64,000 nucleotides of DNA from an uncultured Oscillospiraceae bacterium (GCA_934591815.1 CAKTPV010000012.1:6499-70498), one strand, 5' to 3'. Shown: positions 1 to 8,139, counted from the first letter of the stretch. Notes: generated by a model from the letters alone, not told the origin. Numbers and translations are program-made.

Positions 1-127
1 CGTCCACGATGGCGCTCATGGCCTGGGGCAGCTCCAGCTCCAGAACCGCCTCTCCCACTGAGCACAATATGCCCAGCAGGATATACCACCGGTAGCCCCT
101 TGTATACGGGGCAAGCTTTTTCAGCAT
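1..127 (-). CDS. ABC transporter (permease/ATP-binding exporter type), N-terminal fragment
   Basis: Only the first 42 codons are present; the gene continues off the left edge. The start ATG (127-125) lies inside the end of the marR-type gene as ATGCTGA, so the two are translationally coupled. The visible protein begins MLKKLAPYTRGYRWYILL, a basic N-terminus followed by a hydrophobic segment and an acidic LELELPQ stretch, which is how the first transmembrane helix of fused permease-ATPase exporters usually looks. The assignment rests on this N-terminus plus the common arrangement marR-ABC-ABC in Firmicutes. The transported compound cannot be told. Confidence 0.6.
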   Translation of the reverse strand, partial: MLKKLAPYTRGYRWYILLGILCSVGEAVLELELPQAMSAIVD

Positions 128-576
128 ACTTCGTCCTCCTCCGAGAGATTTTTTGCCACCCGCAGAAGAAGTGACGTCAGCAGCCGGATCTCCTCCGGCG
201 AAAAGCCCCGCTCCAATCGGTCGTTGACCTCATGCACGATGGCGGTGAACTTGTCATAAAACTGCTTTCCCTGCGCCGTCAGCGCCAGAATGCGGCAGCG
301 TCCGTCGGTGCGGCTGGCGGTGCGGGTGACCATGCCCTTCTCCTCCAGACGGTCCACGATGCCGTTGACCGTGCTGGGCTTCACCATCAGGTGCCGCTCC
401 AGCTGCTTCTGGTTGACCTCGCCCTCCGCCTCGTGGAGATAGGTCAGCGTCCGGCACTGCATGGGCGATACGTCGTACTGCCGCAGCCGCCGGTCCATCA
501 GCTTCTGCACCTGATGGTCGCAGTAGCCGAACAGCGGGCCGAAATGCTCCGGCCGTTCCGTGATACAACGTTCCAC
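121..576 (-). CDS. MarR family transcriptional regulator
   Basis: A 151-residue winged-helix repressor of usual MarR length. The central part carries the DNA-binding helices (MQCRTLTYLHEAEGE, then VKPSTVNGIVDRLEEKGMV) followed by the wing with the typical DGR (TASRTDGRCR). The start is GTG at 576-574, chosen because AAAGGAGG sits six bases upstream. It is the first gene of a leftward operon with an ABC exporter, so it probably represses an efflux system and itself and is released by a small ligand. A perfect promoter and a palindromic operator lie just upstream. The ligand is unknown. Confidence 0.93.
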   Translation of the reverse strand: MERCITERPEHFGPLFGYCDHQVQKLMDRRLRQYDVSPMQCRTLTYLHEAEGEVNQKQLERHLMVKPSTVNGIVDRLEEKGMVTRTASRTDGRCRILALTAQGKQFYDKFTAIVHEVNDRLERGFSPEEIRLLTSLLLRVAKNLSEEDEVC

Positions 577-601
577 AATGTGCCTCCTTTCAAATTGTTT
601 C

Positions 602-622
602 GCGCACTAATGATTAGTGTGC
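602..622. promoter_or_regulatory. Palindromic operator for the MarR-type regulator
   Basis: Inverted repeat with half-sites GCGCACTAAT and ATTAGTGTGC around a central G at 612. It lies just downstream of the -10 box of the marR promoter and upstream of its ribosome binding site, where a bound dimer would block transcription. The length and symmetry fit MarR-family operators. Autoregulation is inferred. Confidence 0.75.
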
Positions 623-625
623 AAA

Positions 626-654
626 ATATTAGCACGGTGCTTTTCCAATGTCAA
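626..654 (-). promoter_or_regulatory. Sigma-A promoter of the marR-ABC operon
   Basis: On the minus strand TTGACA (654-649) and TAATAT (631-626) are separated by exactly 17 bases. The start of transcription would fall about 620, inside the palindromic operator. Confidence 0.8.
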
Positions 655-707
655 GAGCGTATTTGCGTGGAGCTTATGAACAATTTGTGAATCTTCTGAC
701 AAACCCG

Positions 708-736
708 TTGACTTCTGCGCAACCGCTGTGTATGAT
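708..736 (+). promoter_or_regulatory. Promoter of the feoB leader RNA
   Basis: TTGACT (708-713) and TATGAT (731-736) with 17 bases between them. Transcription would begin near 743 and run into the terminator that ends at 825. No other clear promoter is visible between that terminator and feoB. Confidence 0.65.
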
Positions 737-742
737 AACATC

Positions 743-825
743 GCAAGATATGTAAGTGACATTGTTATTCTCTCTCCTTTACCAAAAAAGAAGACGCGCA
801 CCGCTTGGTGCGCGTCTTCTTTTTT
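743..825 (+). ncRNA. Short terminated leader RNA or small RNA upstream of feoB
   Basis: The predicted transcript is about 83 nt: it starts downstream of the promoter at 708-736 and ends in a perfect 13-bp GC-rich hairpin with a T run. It contains no usable ORF. A pyrimidine-rich single-stranded stretch (TTCTCTCTCCTTTACC, 768-783) is complementary to Shine-Dalgarno sequences of the AAGGAGAGA kind. It could be an attenuator controlling feoB or a free trans-acting RNA. This is inferred from sequence signals only. Confidence 0.5.
784..825. terminator. Strong bidirectional terminator between marR and feoB
   Basis: Perfect hairpin GAAGACGCGCACC / GGTGCGCGTCTTC (790-802 with 807-819) with loop GCTT, preceded by six A and followed by six T. 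It sits between a promoter and feoB rather than after a gene. Confidence 0.9.
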
Positions 826-905
826 CCTGCCCTGCGGTATGCACCCGCCGTCCCGCCGGCGCATAGGATGGCCGGAAGTATCCCGCAAAAAAGGAGGAGA
901 CGGTC

Positions 906-2735
906 ATGGAGCAGTACACAGCGGCGCTGGCGGGCAATCCCAACGTGGGCAAATCCACGGTATTCAACGCCCTGACGGGTATGCACCAGCACACCGGGAA
1001 CTGGCCCGGTAAAACGGTGGAGGTGGCGGAGGGCGCCTACGTCTGGCAGGGTGCGGCCTTCCGGCTCGTCGATCTGCCGGGGACATACTCCCTGCGGGCG
1101 GACTCGCCGGAGGAGGAGCTGGCCCGGGACTTTATCTGCGGCGGCGGCGCCGACGTGACGGTGGTGGTGGCGGACGCCACCTGCCTGCGGCATAACCTGC
1201 ATCTGGCGGTGCAGCTCCGCCGCCGAACGCCCCGGCTGGTGCTGTGCCTGAACCTGATGGACGAGGCCCGGAAAAAGGGCGTCACCGTGGACACAGAGGC
1301 GTTGTCCCGTGCCCTTTCTGCGCCGGTGGTCGCCACGGCGGCCCGCAGCGGCGAGGGACTGGACGCACTGCGCACAGCGGTGCTGGATATGGCGCGGCAG
1401 CCCCCGCAGGACGATCCGTGGCTGCCGCCGGAGGACGACAGCGCCGCCGTGGCCCGGCGGGCGGCGGAGATCGCCGATGCCTGCCTCTCCTGCCTGCCGG
1501 AGGATGTCCACGCCCGCGACCGGCGGCTGGATCGGCTGCTCACCAGTCCCACCGTCGGGATCCCGGTGATGCTGTTGCTGCTGGGGCTGGTGTTCTGGCT
1601 GACCATCTGGGGCGCCAACGCTCCCTCTGCCCTGCTGAGCCGGGGACTCATGGCGCTGCAAGCGCCGCTGCGCAGCCTGCTTGCCGGTGCGCCGCCGTGG
1701 GTGCAGGGCGCATTGGTGGACGGCGTGTACCGGACGGCGGCGTGGGTGGTGGCGGTAATGCTTCCGCCCATGGCCATCTTTTTCCCGCTGTTCACCCTGC
1801 TGGAGGACGCAGGCTACCTGCCCCGTGTGGCGTTTATGATGGACGGGTGCTTCCGCGCCGCCGGCGGCAGCGGACGGCAAAGCCTTACCATGTGCATGGG
1901 CTTTGGCTGCAACGCCTGCGGCGTCACCGGCTGCCGCATCATCGACAGTCCCCGGGAGCGGCTGGTGGCCATCCTCACCAACGCCTTTGTCCCCTGCAAC
2001 GGCCGGTTTCCCACCCTTATCGCCCTCATCAGCCTGTTTTTTCTGGGCGGCACGCTGGGCCTCGGCCGCTCCCTGCTGGCGACGGCGCTGTTTCTGGGGT
2101 GTATCCTCTTCGCCGTGGCCATGACGCTGCTGTCCTCCCGGCTGCTGACCGCCACGGTGCTGCGGGGACAGCTCTCCGCCTTTTCTCTGGAGCTGCCGCC
2201 CTACCGGATGCCCCGTGTGGGGCAGGTGCTGGTGCGGTCGCTGCTGGACCGGACGCTGTTCGTGCTGGGCCGGGCGGTGACGGTGGCCGCCCCCGCCGGG
2301 CTGCTCATCTGGATATTGGGCCGCATCTCCGTCCGCGGCGGCAGTCTGCTGGCAGTGCTGGCCGGCGCGCTGGATGGCCCCGGACGCCTTATGGGACTGG
2401 ACGGCATGGTGCTGCTGGCGTTTCTGCTGGGCTTCCCCGCCAACGAGATCGTGCTGCCGGTGCTGCTGATGGGGTATCTCCAGACCGGGAGCCTTACGGA
2501 CTACGGCAGTCTGGCGGAGCTGTCCACCGTCCTCACCGCCAACGGCTGGACGGCGGAGACGGCGGTGTGTATGCTGGTGCTGTGCCTGCTGCACTTCCCC
2601 TGCGGCACCACCTGCCTCACCATCCTCCACGAGACGGGCAGTGCCCGCTGGACGGCGCTGGCGGCGGCGCTGCCCACCGCCATGGGCGCGGCGGTGTGTA
2701 TGGTCATCCACGGCGTCTGGATGCTGCTGGGTTAG
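906..2735 (+). CDS. feoB: Ferrous iron transport protein B (FeoB)
   Basis: A 609-residue inner-membrane Fe(II) transporter. The N-terminal G domain shows G1 GNPNVGKST (residues 10-18), G3 DLPGTY (56-61) and G4 NLMD (about 116). The rest is the polytopic permease with the two Gate regions; the cysteine-rich MCMGFGCNACGV motif of the first Gate is clear. The start has AGGAGGAGA upstream. At 609 residues it is shorter than the E. coli protein but normal for Clostridia. No feoA lies next to it, which is unusual. Expression may be controlled by read-through of the terminated leader at 743-825. Confidence 0.97.
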   Translation: MEQYTAALAGNPNVGKSTVFNALTGMHQHTGNWPGKTVEVAEGAYVWQGAAFRLVDLPGTYSLRADSPEEELARDFICGGGADVTVVVADATCLRHNLHLAVQLRRRTPRLVLCLNLMDEARKKGVTVDTEALSRALSAPVVATAARSGEGLDALRTAVLDMARQPPQDDPWLPPEDDSAAVARRAAEIADACLSCLPEDVHARDRRLDRLLTSPTVGIPVMLLLLGLVFWLTIWGANAPSALLSRGLMALQAPLRSLLAGAPPWVQGALVDGVYRTAAWVVAVMLPPMAIFFPLFTLLEDAGYLPRVAFMMDGCFRAAGGSGRQSLTMCMGFGCNACGVTGCRIIDSPRERLVAILTNAFVPCNGRFPTLIALISLFFLGGTLGLGRSLLATALFLGCILFAVAMTLLSSRLLTATVLRGQLSAFSLELPPYRMPRVGQVLVRSLLDRTLFVLGRAVTVAAPAGLLIWILGRISVRGGSLLAVLAGALDGPGRLMGLDGMVLLAFLLGFPANEIVLPVLLMGYLQTGSLTDYGSLAELSTVLTANGWTAETAVCMLVLCLLHFPCGTTCLTILHETGSARWTALAAALPTAMGAAVCMVIHGVWMLLG

Positions 2736-2753
2736 CAAATCGACAAAAAACTG

Positions 2754-2782
2754 TTGCCAAACGGCTGCATTTGTAGTAGAAT
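2754..2782 (+). promoter_or_regulatory. Promoter of the SRP RNA gene
   Basis: TTGCCA (2754-2759) and TAGAAT (2777-2782) are 17 bases apart, just before the predicted 5' end of the SRP RNA. It may also serve dnaX by read-through. Confidence 0.7.
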
Positions 2783-2788
2783 ACCTTG

Positions 2789-2948
2789 GTGAACTCGTCC
2801 TCCGCCGATAGCTGCGGGGCCGGTCTCGCGCAATGGATACCCACGAATCATGTCAGGCGGGGAACCGAGCAGCATTAAGAGGGATCATCCATGTGCCGCG
2901 GGGAAGCCGGCTTCGCGGCTATGGGCGGAGGACGTTTCTATTTTTATT
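2789..2948 (+). ncRNA. ffs: Signal recognition particle RNA (4.5S/scRNA type)
   Basis: The universally conserved Ffh-binding loop is visible at about 2853-2880: GTCAGG, a CGG-GGAA-CCG tetraloop stem, then AGCAGC. Compared with the usual TCC-GGAA-GGA the stem bases are exchanged but still pair, which is a compensatory change. The ends close through CGTCCTCCGCC (2796-2806) with GGCGGAGGACG near 2923-2933, and a U-rich tail follows. The distance suggests a compact RNA of about 140-160 nt without a full Alu domain. Its place immediately upstream of dnaX is the classical one in Firmicutes. The exact ends are approximate. Confidence 0.88.
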
Positions 2949-2965
2949 TGACAGGAGGTGCGCCC

Positions 2966-4822
2966 ATGTATCAGGCTCTGTACCGCAAATACCGTCCCAA
3001 GACCTTTTCCGAGGTGGTGGGACAGTCCCATATCACCGATACGCTTCAGCGGCAGGTGGCGGAGGGCCGCGTGGGACACGCCTACCTTTTCACCGGCACC
3101 CGCGGCACCGGCAAAACCACCTGCGCCCGTATCCTCGCCAAGGCCGTCAACTGTGAGCATCCTGTGGACGGCGCGCCCTGCTGCCAGTGCGACAGCTGCC
3201 GGGGCATCGACGCCGGTACGCTGCTGGATGTGACGGAGCTGGACGCCGCCTCCAACGGCAGCGTCAATGACGCCCGCACCCTGCGGGAGGAGGCGGTCTA
3301 TCCCCCCTCCGTGCTGAAAAAGCGGGTGTACATCATCGACGAGGTGCATATGCTCTCCCGGGACGCCTTCAACGCCCTGCTGAAGATCATGGAGGAGCCG
3401 CCGGAGCATCTATTGTTCATTCTGGCCACCACCGAGCTGCAAAAGGTACTTCCCACCATCCTCTCCCGCTGCCAGCGGTTCTCCTTCAAGCGCATTTTGC
3501 CCCGGGACATGGAGCGGCAGCTTTTGAAGATCGCGGAGGCGGAGCATATCGACCTGACGGCAGACGGTGCAGAGATCCTGTCCCGCATGGCCAACGGCGC
3601 GCTCCGAGACGCCCTGAGCCTGCTGGATCAGTGCCGCGCCGTGGAGGGCAGCATCGACGGCGCCGCCGTGCTGGACACGCTGGGTCTGGCGGGCAGCACC
3701 CAGACTTTGCAGCTCATGCGCTGCCTCGTGGCGCGGAACGCCGCCGATGCGCTGGCGCTGTTCGACAAGCTGTACCGCGGTGGTAAGGACGTGGAGGCTC
3801 TGCTGGGCGAGCTGAGCGATCTGGCCCGTGACATGACGGTGCTGAAGGCCGCGCCGGAGGGCGGCGCCGCCCTGCTGTCCGGCATCTACGACCGCAAGAC
3901 CCTGACCGATCTGGGCCGCGATTTGCCCATGAGCCGGTTTTTGTACATGGCAGATACGCTGCAGGGCTGCTGCGCCTCTCTGCAAGACAGCATCCGCCCC
4001 CGCACGGCGGCAGAGCTGTGCCTGCTGAAGCTGTGCGACGAAAGTCTGTCCGGCGACCTGACCGCCTTTGACCAGCGGCTGGCCCGGCTGGAACAGGCGG
4101 TGCAGCAGGGCGTCCTGTCCCCGCAGCGTCCCACTCCCAAGCAGGAACCGGCACCGGTGCGTGCTAAGCCCCAACCCCGTTATGAAGCCCCTCCCCTGCC
4201 GGAGGAGCCGCCCCTTCCCGAGGAGCCGCCTCTGCCGGAGGAAGCCATTCGCGATTTCGGCCTGCCGGAGGAGATGCCGGTGCGTCCCGCACCGCAGACT
4301 GCGTCCGTGACCGCGCCCCGCGCCGTACCCAAAGCCGCGCCGGTACCCCAGAACGGCCCCGCCTCCGTCAGCGGCGATACCACCGTGTGGACGCGGCTGA
4401 TAGAGAAATATAAGGCTCCTCTGCCCGCAAACGCACGGGCTATGCTGAGTATGGCCTCCGGCGTGGTGGACGGCGACTGCCTGACCGTGCTGTGCCGGGA
4501 CGACTTTACCTTGAGGCAGCTGGACAAGCCGGCGGTTCTGGCCGTGCTGCGTGATGTCACCATGCAGGAGCTGGGACGGGACATCCGGGTAGTGCTGGAG
4601 CTGGGACAAGCCCCGGCCTCCGGCAAGCGCGCCGCCCCCCGCCCCGTACCGACGCCCGCGCCCACACCGGCGCCGCGTCCAACACCGCAGGAGACACCCA
4701 AGCCCTCCGCCGCGGACACACCGCCTTGGGAGAGTCCCTCCCCTTCGGCGGCATCCGGCAAGGATAAACTAAACGAGCTGCTGGAAAACGGCAAGCAGCT
4801 GGATAGCTTTCAGGTCAAATAA
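2966..4822 (+). CDS. dnaX: DNA polymerase III subunits gamma and tau
   Basis: A 618-residue clamp-loader ATPase. It begins MYQALYRKYRPKTFSEVVGQ; the Walker A motif is GTRGTGKTT (residues 44-52), followed by the zinc-binding cysteine cluster (about 63-80), DEVHMLS as Walker B and an SRC sensor motif. The C-terminal third is proline-rich and includes a threefold PLPEEP repeat (near 4195-4245). I chose ATG 2966 with AGGAGG upstream; the longer reading frame back to 2891 would overlap the SRP RNA and lacks family similarity. ybaB follows 27 bases later, but the usual third partner recR is absent. Confidence 0.97.
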   Translation: MYQALYRKYRPKTFSEVVGQSHITDTLQRQVAEGRVGHAYLFTGTRGTGKTTCARILAKAVNCEHPVDGAPCCQCDSCRGIDAGTLLDVTELDAASNGSVNDARTLREEAVYPPSVLKKRVYIIDEVHMLSRDAFNALLKIMEEPPEHLLFILATTELQKVLPTILSRCQRFSFKRILPRDMERQLLKIAEAEHIDLTADGAEILSRMANGALRDALSLLDQCRAVEGSIDGAAVLDTLGLAGSTQTLQLMRCLVARNAADALALFDKLYRGGKDVEALLGELSDLARDMTVLKAAPEGGAALLSGIYDRKTLTDLGRDLPMSRFLYMADTLQGCCASLQDSIRPRTAAELCLLKLCDESLSGDLTAFDQRLARLEQAVQQGVLSPQRPTPKQEPAPVRAKPQPRYEAPPLPEEPPLPEEPPLPEEAIRDFGLPEEMPVRPAPQTASVTAPRAVPKAAPVPQNGPASVSGDTTVWTRLIEKYKAPLPANARAMLSMASGVVDGDCLTVLCRDDFTLRQLDKPAVLAVLRDVTMQELGRDIRVVLELGQAPASGKRAAPRPVPTPAPTPAPRPTPQETPKPSAADTPPWESPSPSAASGKDKLNELLENGKQLDSFQVK

Positions 4823-4849
4823 AACAAATGATATAAAGGAGAACTTACC

Positions 4850-5215
4850 ATGGCAAAGGGATACAGCGCCCGCAAGGGCTTTTCCGGCGGCGCCGGCATG
4901 ATGCAGCAGCAGGCGCAGATGCAGCAGAAGCTGATGAAGATGCAGCAGGAGATGAACAAGGCCCAGGAGGAGGTGGAGAACAGCTCCTTTACCGCCTCTG
5001 TTGGCGGCGGTGCCGTGACCGCTGTGGTCACCGGCAAGAAGGAGCTGACCGCCCTGACCATCAAGCCCGATGTGGTGGACCCCGAGGACGTGGAGATGCT
5101 GCAGGATCTGGTGATCTCCGCCGTCAACGAGGCGCTCCGTCAGGCGGAGGACGCCATGAACACCTCCATGAGCGCCCTGACCGGCGGCCTGAACATCCCC
5201 GGCTTTGGTCTGTGA
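4850..5215 (+). CDS. ybaB: YbaB/EbfC family nucleoid-associated protein
   Basis: A 121-residue DNA-binding protein of normal family size. The N-terminus has a long glutamine- and methionine-rich helix ([18 protein letters not shown]), followed by the conserved core with [15 protein letters not shown] and a C-terminal helix of the [13 protein letters not shown] type. It follows dnaX as in most bacteria and has a good ribosome binding site (AAGGAG). The family dimerises in a tweezers shape and binds DNA, and is linked with replication and recombination genes. Confidence 0.95.
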   Translation: MAKGYSARKGFSGGAGMMQQQAQMQQKLMKMQQEMNKAQEEVENSSFTASVGGGAVTAVVTGKKELTALTIKPDVVDPEDVEMLQDLVISAVNEALRQAEDAMNTSMSALTGGLNIPGFGL

Positions 5216-5227
5216 GAACCTAACCGC

Positions 5228-5265
5228 AAGGAAGCCCCGAAGCAGTGCTTCGAGGCTTCCTTTTT
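5228..5265. terminator. Terminator shared by ybaB and the DUF3810 gene
   Basis: AAGGAAGCC pairs with GGCTTCCTT around an inner CGAAGC/GCTTCG stem, followed by TTTTT on the plus strand. It lies between two convergent genes. Confidence 0.85.
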
Positions 5266-6350
5266 CATGTATTGAAGTAGGTCACCAGCAGGTCTGTCAC
5301 CATGCCGTAGCTGCGGACACCGTTGGCGTCGCCGTTCCCCTTGAGGAATGCGTCGTATACGCTCTCCGACGCCTGCGACACCACGCCTTGGAACTGTGTC
5401 CAATAGGCGCTGTCCGCCCGCAGGTCGCACCGCACCTCCTCCGGCAGGGTATCCCGAATGGCGAGGCAGCGCTCCGGGTCAATGCTGTACAGAGAGTTGG
5501 ACAGGCGGACATAGCCCTCCAGCCACCCAGCGTAGCGGTAGACGGGGTCTGTGCACCGCGTGGCCGCCAGAATGCCGAGGAAGCTGCACTCCTGCTCGGA
5601 TACGATGCCCCGCTGGTGGGCCATCTCATGGCACACCGTGGCGGGCAGATAGGCCACAGGGCTGTCCATATTCACGTTGGCCTCGCCGGTAAAGGGGAAG
5701 TAAAACCCGGTGAACCGCAGGACGCTGAGCGCACGGGAGCAGCCGAAGGGCTTTACGCGCCCCGTCTCCATCCGGAGAAAGGGAAATTCGTCGTACAGTC
5801 CGTCGTAGGCATCCCCGGCGGCGGCCAGAATGGCCTTCCGGTCTGCGGCGCAGACGCCGTCCGCGTTCCGGGGTACCTCTCCGGCGGCGGCGGACAGCTC
5901 CTCCGCAAAGTACAGCGTCACCCGTTCCAGCGCCCCCGCCGACACGGGTTGGGCGGTGATGCCGCTTTTCTCCTGAAAGCCGTCGGTGTTGTAGGCCGTC
6001 CCCCACAGCAGGCAGAAGCCTGCGTAGACCGTCAGGGCGATGCACCCGGCGGTCAGCACAAAGTCCGCCAGCGCCGCCCCGCGGCGTGGGCCTGCCGCCA
6101 GCCGCCGCACCGTGCAGGCCAGCCAGATCACCGCCGCCCAGATACCCGTCAGGAGCAGCACCTCCCCCACCGAGCCGTCGAAAAGGTCACACAGCCGGGA
6201 GATACGGCGCATCACCGGGAAGATCACGCCGCCGCACAGCCAATTCATGGCGGCGCGGCTGGTGCGCGCCGTCAGGTAAGCGGCGAAGAACAGCGCCAGC
6301 GCCGTCAGCCACCGAAGCAGCGGACGGCGCCGGGTCAGATACGCCCTCAC
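5265..6350 (-). CDS. DUF3810 domain membrane protein with a zinc-metalloprotease-like motif
   Basis: A 361-residue protein starting with GTG at 6350, which overlaps the stop of the upstream thioesterase gene as GTGA. The first part has three hydrophobic helices (about residues 12-30, 62-82 and 98-118). The second part is soluble and carries CHEMAHQRGI, an HExxH zinc-ligand motif, with a later ExxCxFLG stretch. This arrangement matches the DUF3810 family, whose members are predicted membrane-bound peptidases of unknown substrate. It is the last gene of a three-gene operon. Confidence 0.85.
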   Translation of the reverse strand: MRAYLTRRRPLLRWLTALALFFAAYLTARTSRAAMNWLCGGVIFPVMRRISRLCDLFDGSVGEVLLLTGIWAAVIWLACTVRRLAAGPRRGAALADFVLTAGCIALTVYAGFCLLWGTAYNTDGFQEKSGITAQPVSAGALERVTLYFAEELSAAAGEVPRNADGVCAADRKAILAAAGDAYDGLYDEFPFLRMETGRVKPFGCSRALSVLRFTGFYFPFTGEANVNMDSPVAYLPATVCHEMAHQRGIVSEQECSFLGILAATRCTDPVYRYAGWLEGYVRLSNSLYSIDPERCLAIRDTLPEEVRCDLRADSAYWTQFQGVVSQASESVYDAFLKGNGDANGVRSYGMVTDLLVTYFNT

Positions 6351-6769
6351 AGCGGCAGGGGGCGGCCCGTGAAGCTCATGACACAGCGGGCCTGTACGAT
6401 GACCTTGCCCGTCTCGTCAGTGACCTCACCGGAGCAGAATACCATCTTGCCGCCCATCCTGTCCACCTTCCCCACGGCGGTGAGGGTGCTGCCGGCAGCA
6501 GCGGCGGCCAGATAGTCGATGCTGGCGTTCACCGTCACCACCATCTCCTGCCGCAGCGTCATGATGGCCATGCCCATGGCCACGTCGCACAGGGAAAACA
6601 GGATACCGCCGTGTGCGCCGCCCCAGCGGTTCAGGCTGTCCTCGCACATGGGCAGCACCACGGTGGCGCAGCCGTCGGACAGGTCGGCGGTATACATGTG
6701 GTTATGCGTCAGAAACGGCTCCTTATTGTTGCTGAAATCCAGCAGGGTCTTTTTAAGCGTCTCCGTCAT
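6347..6769 (-). CDS. PaaI-type hotdog-fold thioesterase
   Basis: A 140-residue protein starting MTETLKKTLLDFSNN, with CGGAGGAACAC just before the ATG. The longer open frame upstream belongs to the preceding gene. The hotdog signature WGGAHGGILFSLCD (about residue 48-61) contains the HGG motif for acyl-CoA binding. The family hydrolyses acyl-CoA thioesters, often of aromatic acids. The gene overlaps the AI-2E-family gene by 17 bases upstream and DUF3810 by 4 bases downstream, so the three are made together. The substrate is unknown. Confidence 0.88.
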   Translation of the reverse strand: MTETLKKTLLDFSNNKEPFLTHNHMYTADLSDGCATVVLPMCEDSLNRWGGAHGGILFSLCDVAMGMAIMTLRQEMVVTVNASIDYLAAAAAGSTLTAVGKVDRMGGKMVFCSGEVTDETGKVIVQARCVMSFTGRPLPL

Positions 6770-8030
6770 GGTGTTCCTCCGATGTGGTATCCTGCGGCGT
6801 CTTCTCCTGCCCCGCCGCCTGGGCACGCTCCACATAGGCATACGCCTCCGTGGGCATATCGCGGCGGCGCAGCCGCCGATCCAGCAGGTACTTGACCAGC
6901 TCCTGTACGCAGGCAAAGATGGGCACGCCTAAGAACATACCCAGCACGCCGCCGAAGCCGCCGCCCACCAGAATGGCCACGATGACCCAGAAGCTGGAGA
7001 TGCCGGTGGCGTCGCCCAGGATCTTCGGCCCCAGAATGTTGCCGTCGAACTGCTGGAGCACCACGATGAAGATCACGAAGATCAGGCATTGCTTGGGGCT
7101 GACCAGCAGAATGAGGAAGGCAGACGGGATCGCGCCCAGAAACGGGCCAAAAAACGGGATGATATTGGTCACGCCCACCACCACGCTGACCAGCGGGGTG
7201 TAGGGCAGCTTCAGGATGGAGCCGCCGATAAAGCACAGCGCGCCGATAATCAGGGAGTCCAGCAGCTTGCCCCGGACGAAGCCGGAGAAGATGCGGTCCA
7301 CCTGCCGGGTGCCGTGGACGACGGCGTTGGCCTTCTTCTCGTCGAACAGGGCGTAGACCGCCTTGCAGCAGCGGGCCAGACTCTTTTCCTTCATAGTCAT
7401 CAGGTAAATGGACACGATGATGCCCACGATCAGATCCAGCGCGAAGCTGACCACGCTCCAGATGCCGCTCCAGATGCCGCCGGTCAGCGTACCCAGCGCC
7501 GCCTGCGCCCACGGCAGGATATGATCCTTCAGCAGCGTCACGCCGTCGCTGTAATACTTGGTCACGAAGTCCGCCACCCAGACGGCGACCTCATTCTCGC
7601 TGTCCAGCAGACCGTCCGCCCAGTTGTACACCTTATAGTAGTACGCCTCTGCGTTGTTGATGAGCATGGTCACGCTGTCCACCAGCTGGGGGATCAGTAC
7701 GCTCATCAGCAGATACACCAGCAGGATGGCCACGGCCTCCGCCAGCAGGATGCTGACGAAGCGCAGGATGCCGGCGCCGTTTTTCAGGTGCTTGTGGGGG
7801 AACAGCTTTCGCCACACGCGGAGGAGCGTCCGCTCGATCCAGCTCATCACCGGCGTCAGCAGGTAGGCGATGACGCAGCCGTACAGCACCGGCGCCAGCA
7901 CGGAGAACAGCTTGTTCACAAAGCGCTGGAGCGTGCCGCCCATGTAAAATGTGTCGTAGAACACCAGCACGGCGCAGACGGTGAGAAATGCCGTCAGCCC
8001 CCATTTCATATATTGTGTACGCCGCTTCAT
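6753..8030 (-). CDS. AI-2E family transporter (YdiK/TqsA-type permease)
   Basis: A 425-residue polytopic membrane protein of the family that includes TqsA and many permeases of unknown cargo. The conserved parts are the N-terminal helix pair, the amphipathic middle region and the C-terminal half with GVTNIIPFFGPFLGAIPS and ILVGGGFGGVLGMFLGVP. The start at ATG 8030 was preferred over GTG 8039 because AAAGGAG lies eight bases upstream. The hydrophilic C-terminus overlaps the next gene. Autoinducer transport should not be assumed; many relatives export other small molecules. Confidence 0.9.
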   Translation of the reverse strand: MKRRTQYMKWGLTAFLTVCAVLVFYDTFYMGGTLQRFVNKLFSVLAPVLYGCVIAYLLTPVMSWIERTLLRVWRKLFPHKHLKNGAGILRFVSILLAEAVAILLVYLLMSVLIPQLVDSVTMLINNAEAYYYKVYNWADGLLDSENEVAVWVADFVTKYYSDGVTLLKDHILPWAQAALGTLTGGIWSGIWSVVSFALDLIVGIIVSIYLMTMKEKSLARCCKAVYALFDEKKANAVVHGTRQVDRIFSGFVRGKLLDSLIIGALCFIGGSILKLPYTPLVSVVVGVTNIIPFFGPFLGAIPSAFLILLVSPKQCLIFVIFIVVLQQFDGNILGPKILGDATGISSFWVIVAILVGGGFGGVLGMFLGVPIFACVQELVKYLLDRRLRRRDMPTEAYAYVERAQAAGQEKTPQDTTSEEHHDGDA

Positions 8031-8053
8031 CCGCATCACTCCTTTTGCCTACT

Positions 8054-8082
8054 ATCATAGCCGAGAGCTGCCGGTTTTGCAA
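8054..8082 (-). promoter_or_regulatory. Promoter of the AI-2E permease operon
   Basis: On the minus strand TTGCAA (8082-8077) and TATGAT (8059-8054) with a 17-base spacer, about 24 bases upstream of the start codon. Confidence 0.75.
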
Positions 8083-8139
8083 GATATTTTCTGTCTCCCT
8101 GCACCGCCCGCCGTTCAGTCGCCGGGCCGCGTCTGCCTG

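Noticed and set aside
765-2738. 657-codon open frame on the minus strand opposite feoB
   Set aside because: Composition is biased to Gln, His, Arg and Gly and it crosses the terminator at 784-825. feoB is certain on the plus strand.
2891-2965. N-terminal extension of dnaX
   Set aside because: It overlaps the SRP RNA stem and lies before the strong ribosome binding site; family proteins start at MYQALYRKYRP.
4190-4250. Short tandem repeat GAGGAGCCG-like units
   Set aside because: It is the coding sequence of the PLPEEP repeat in the flexible DnaX linker, not an independent repeat element.
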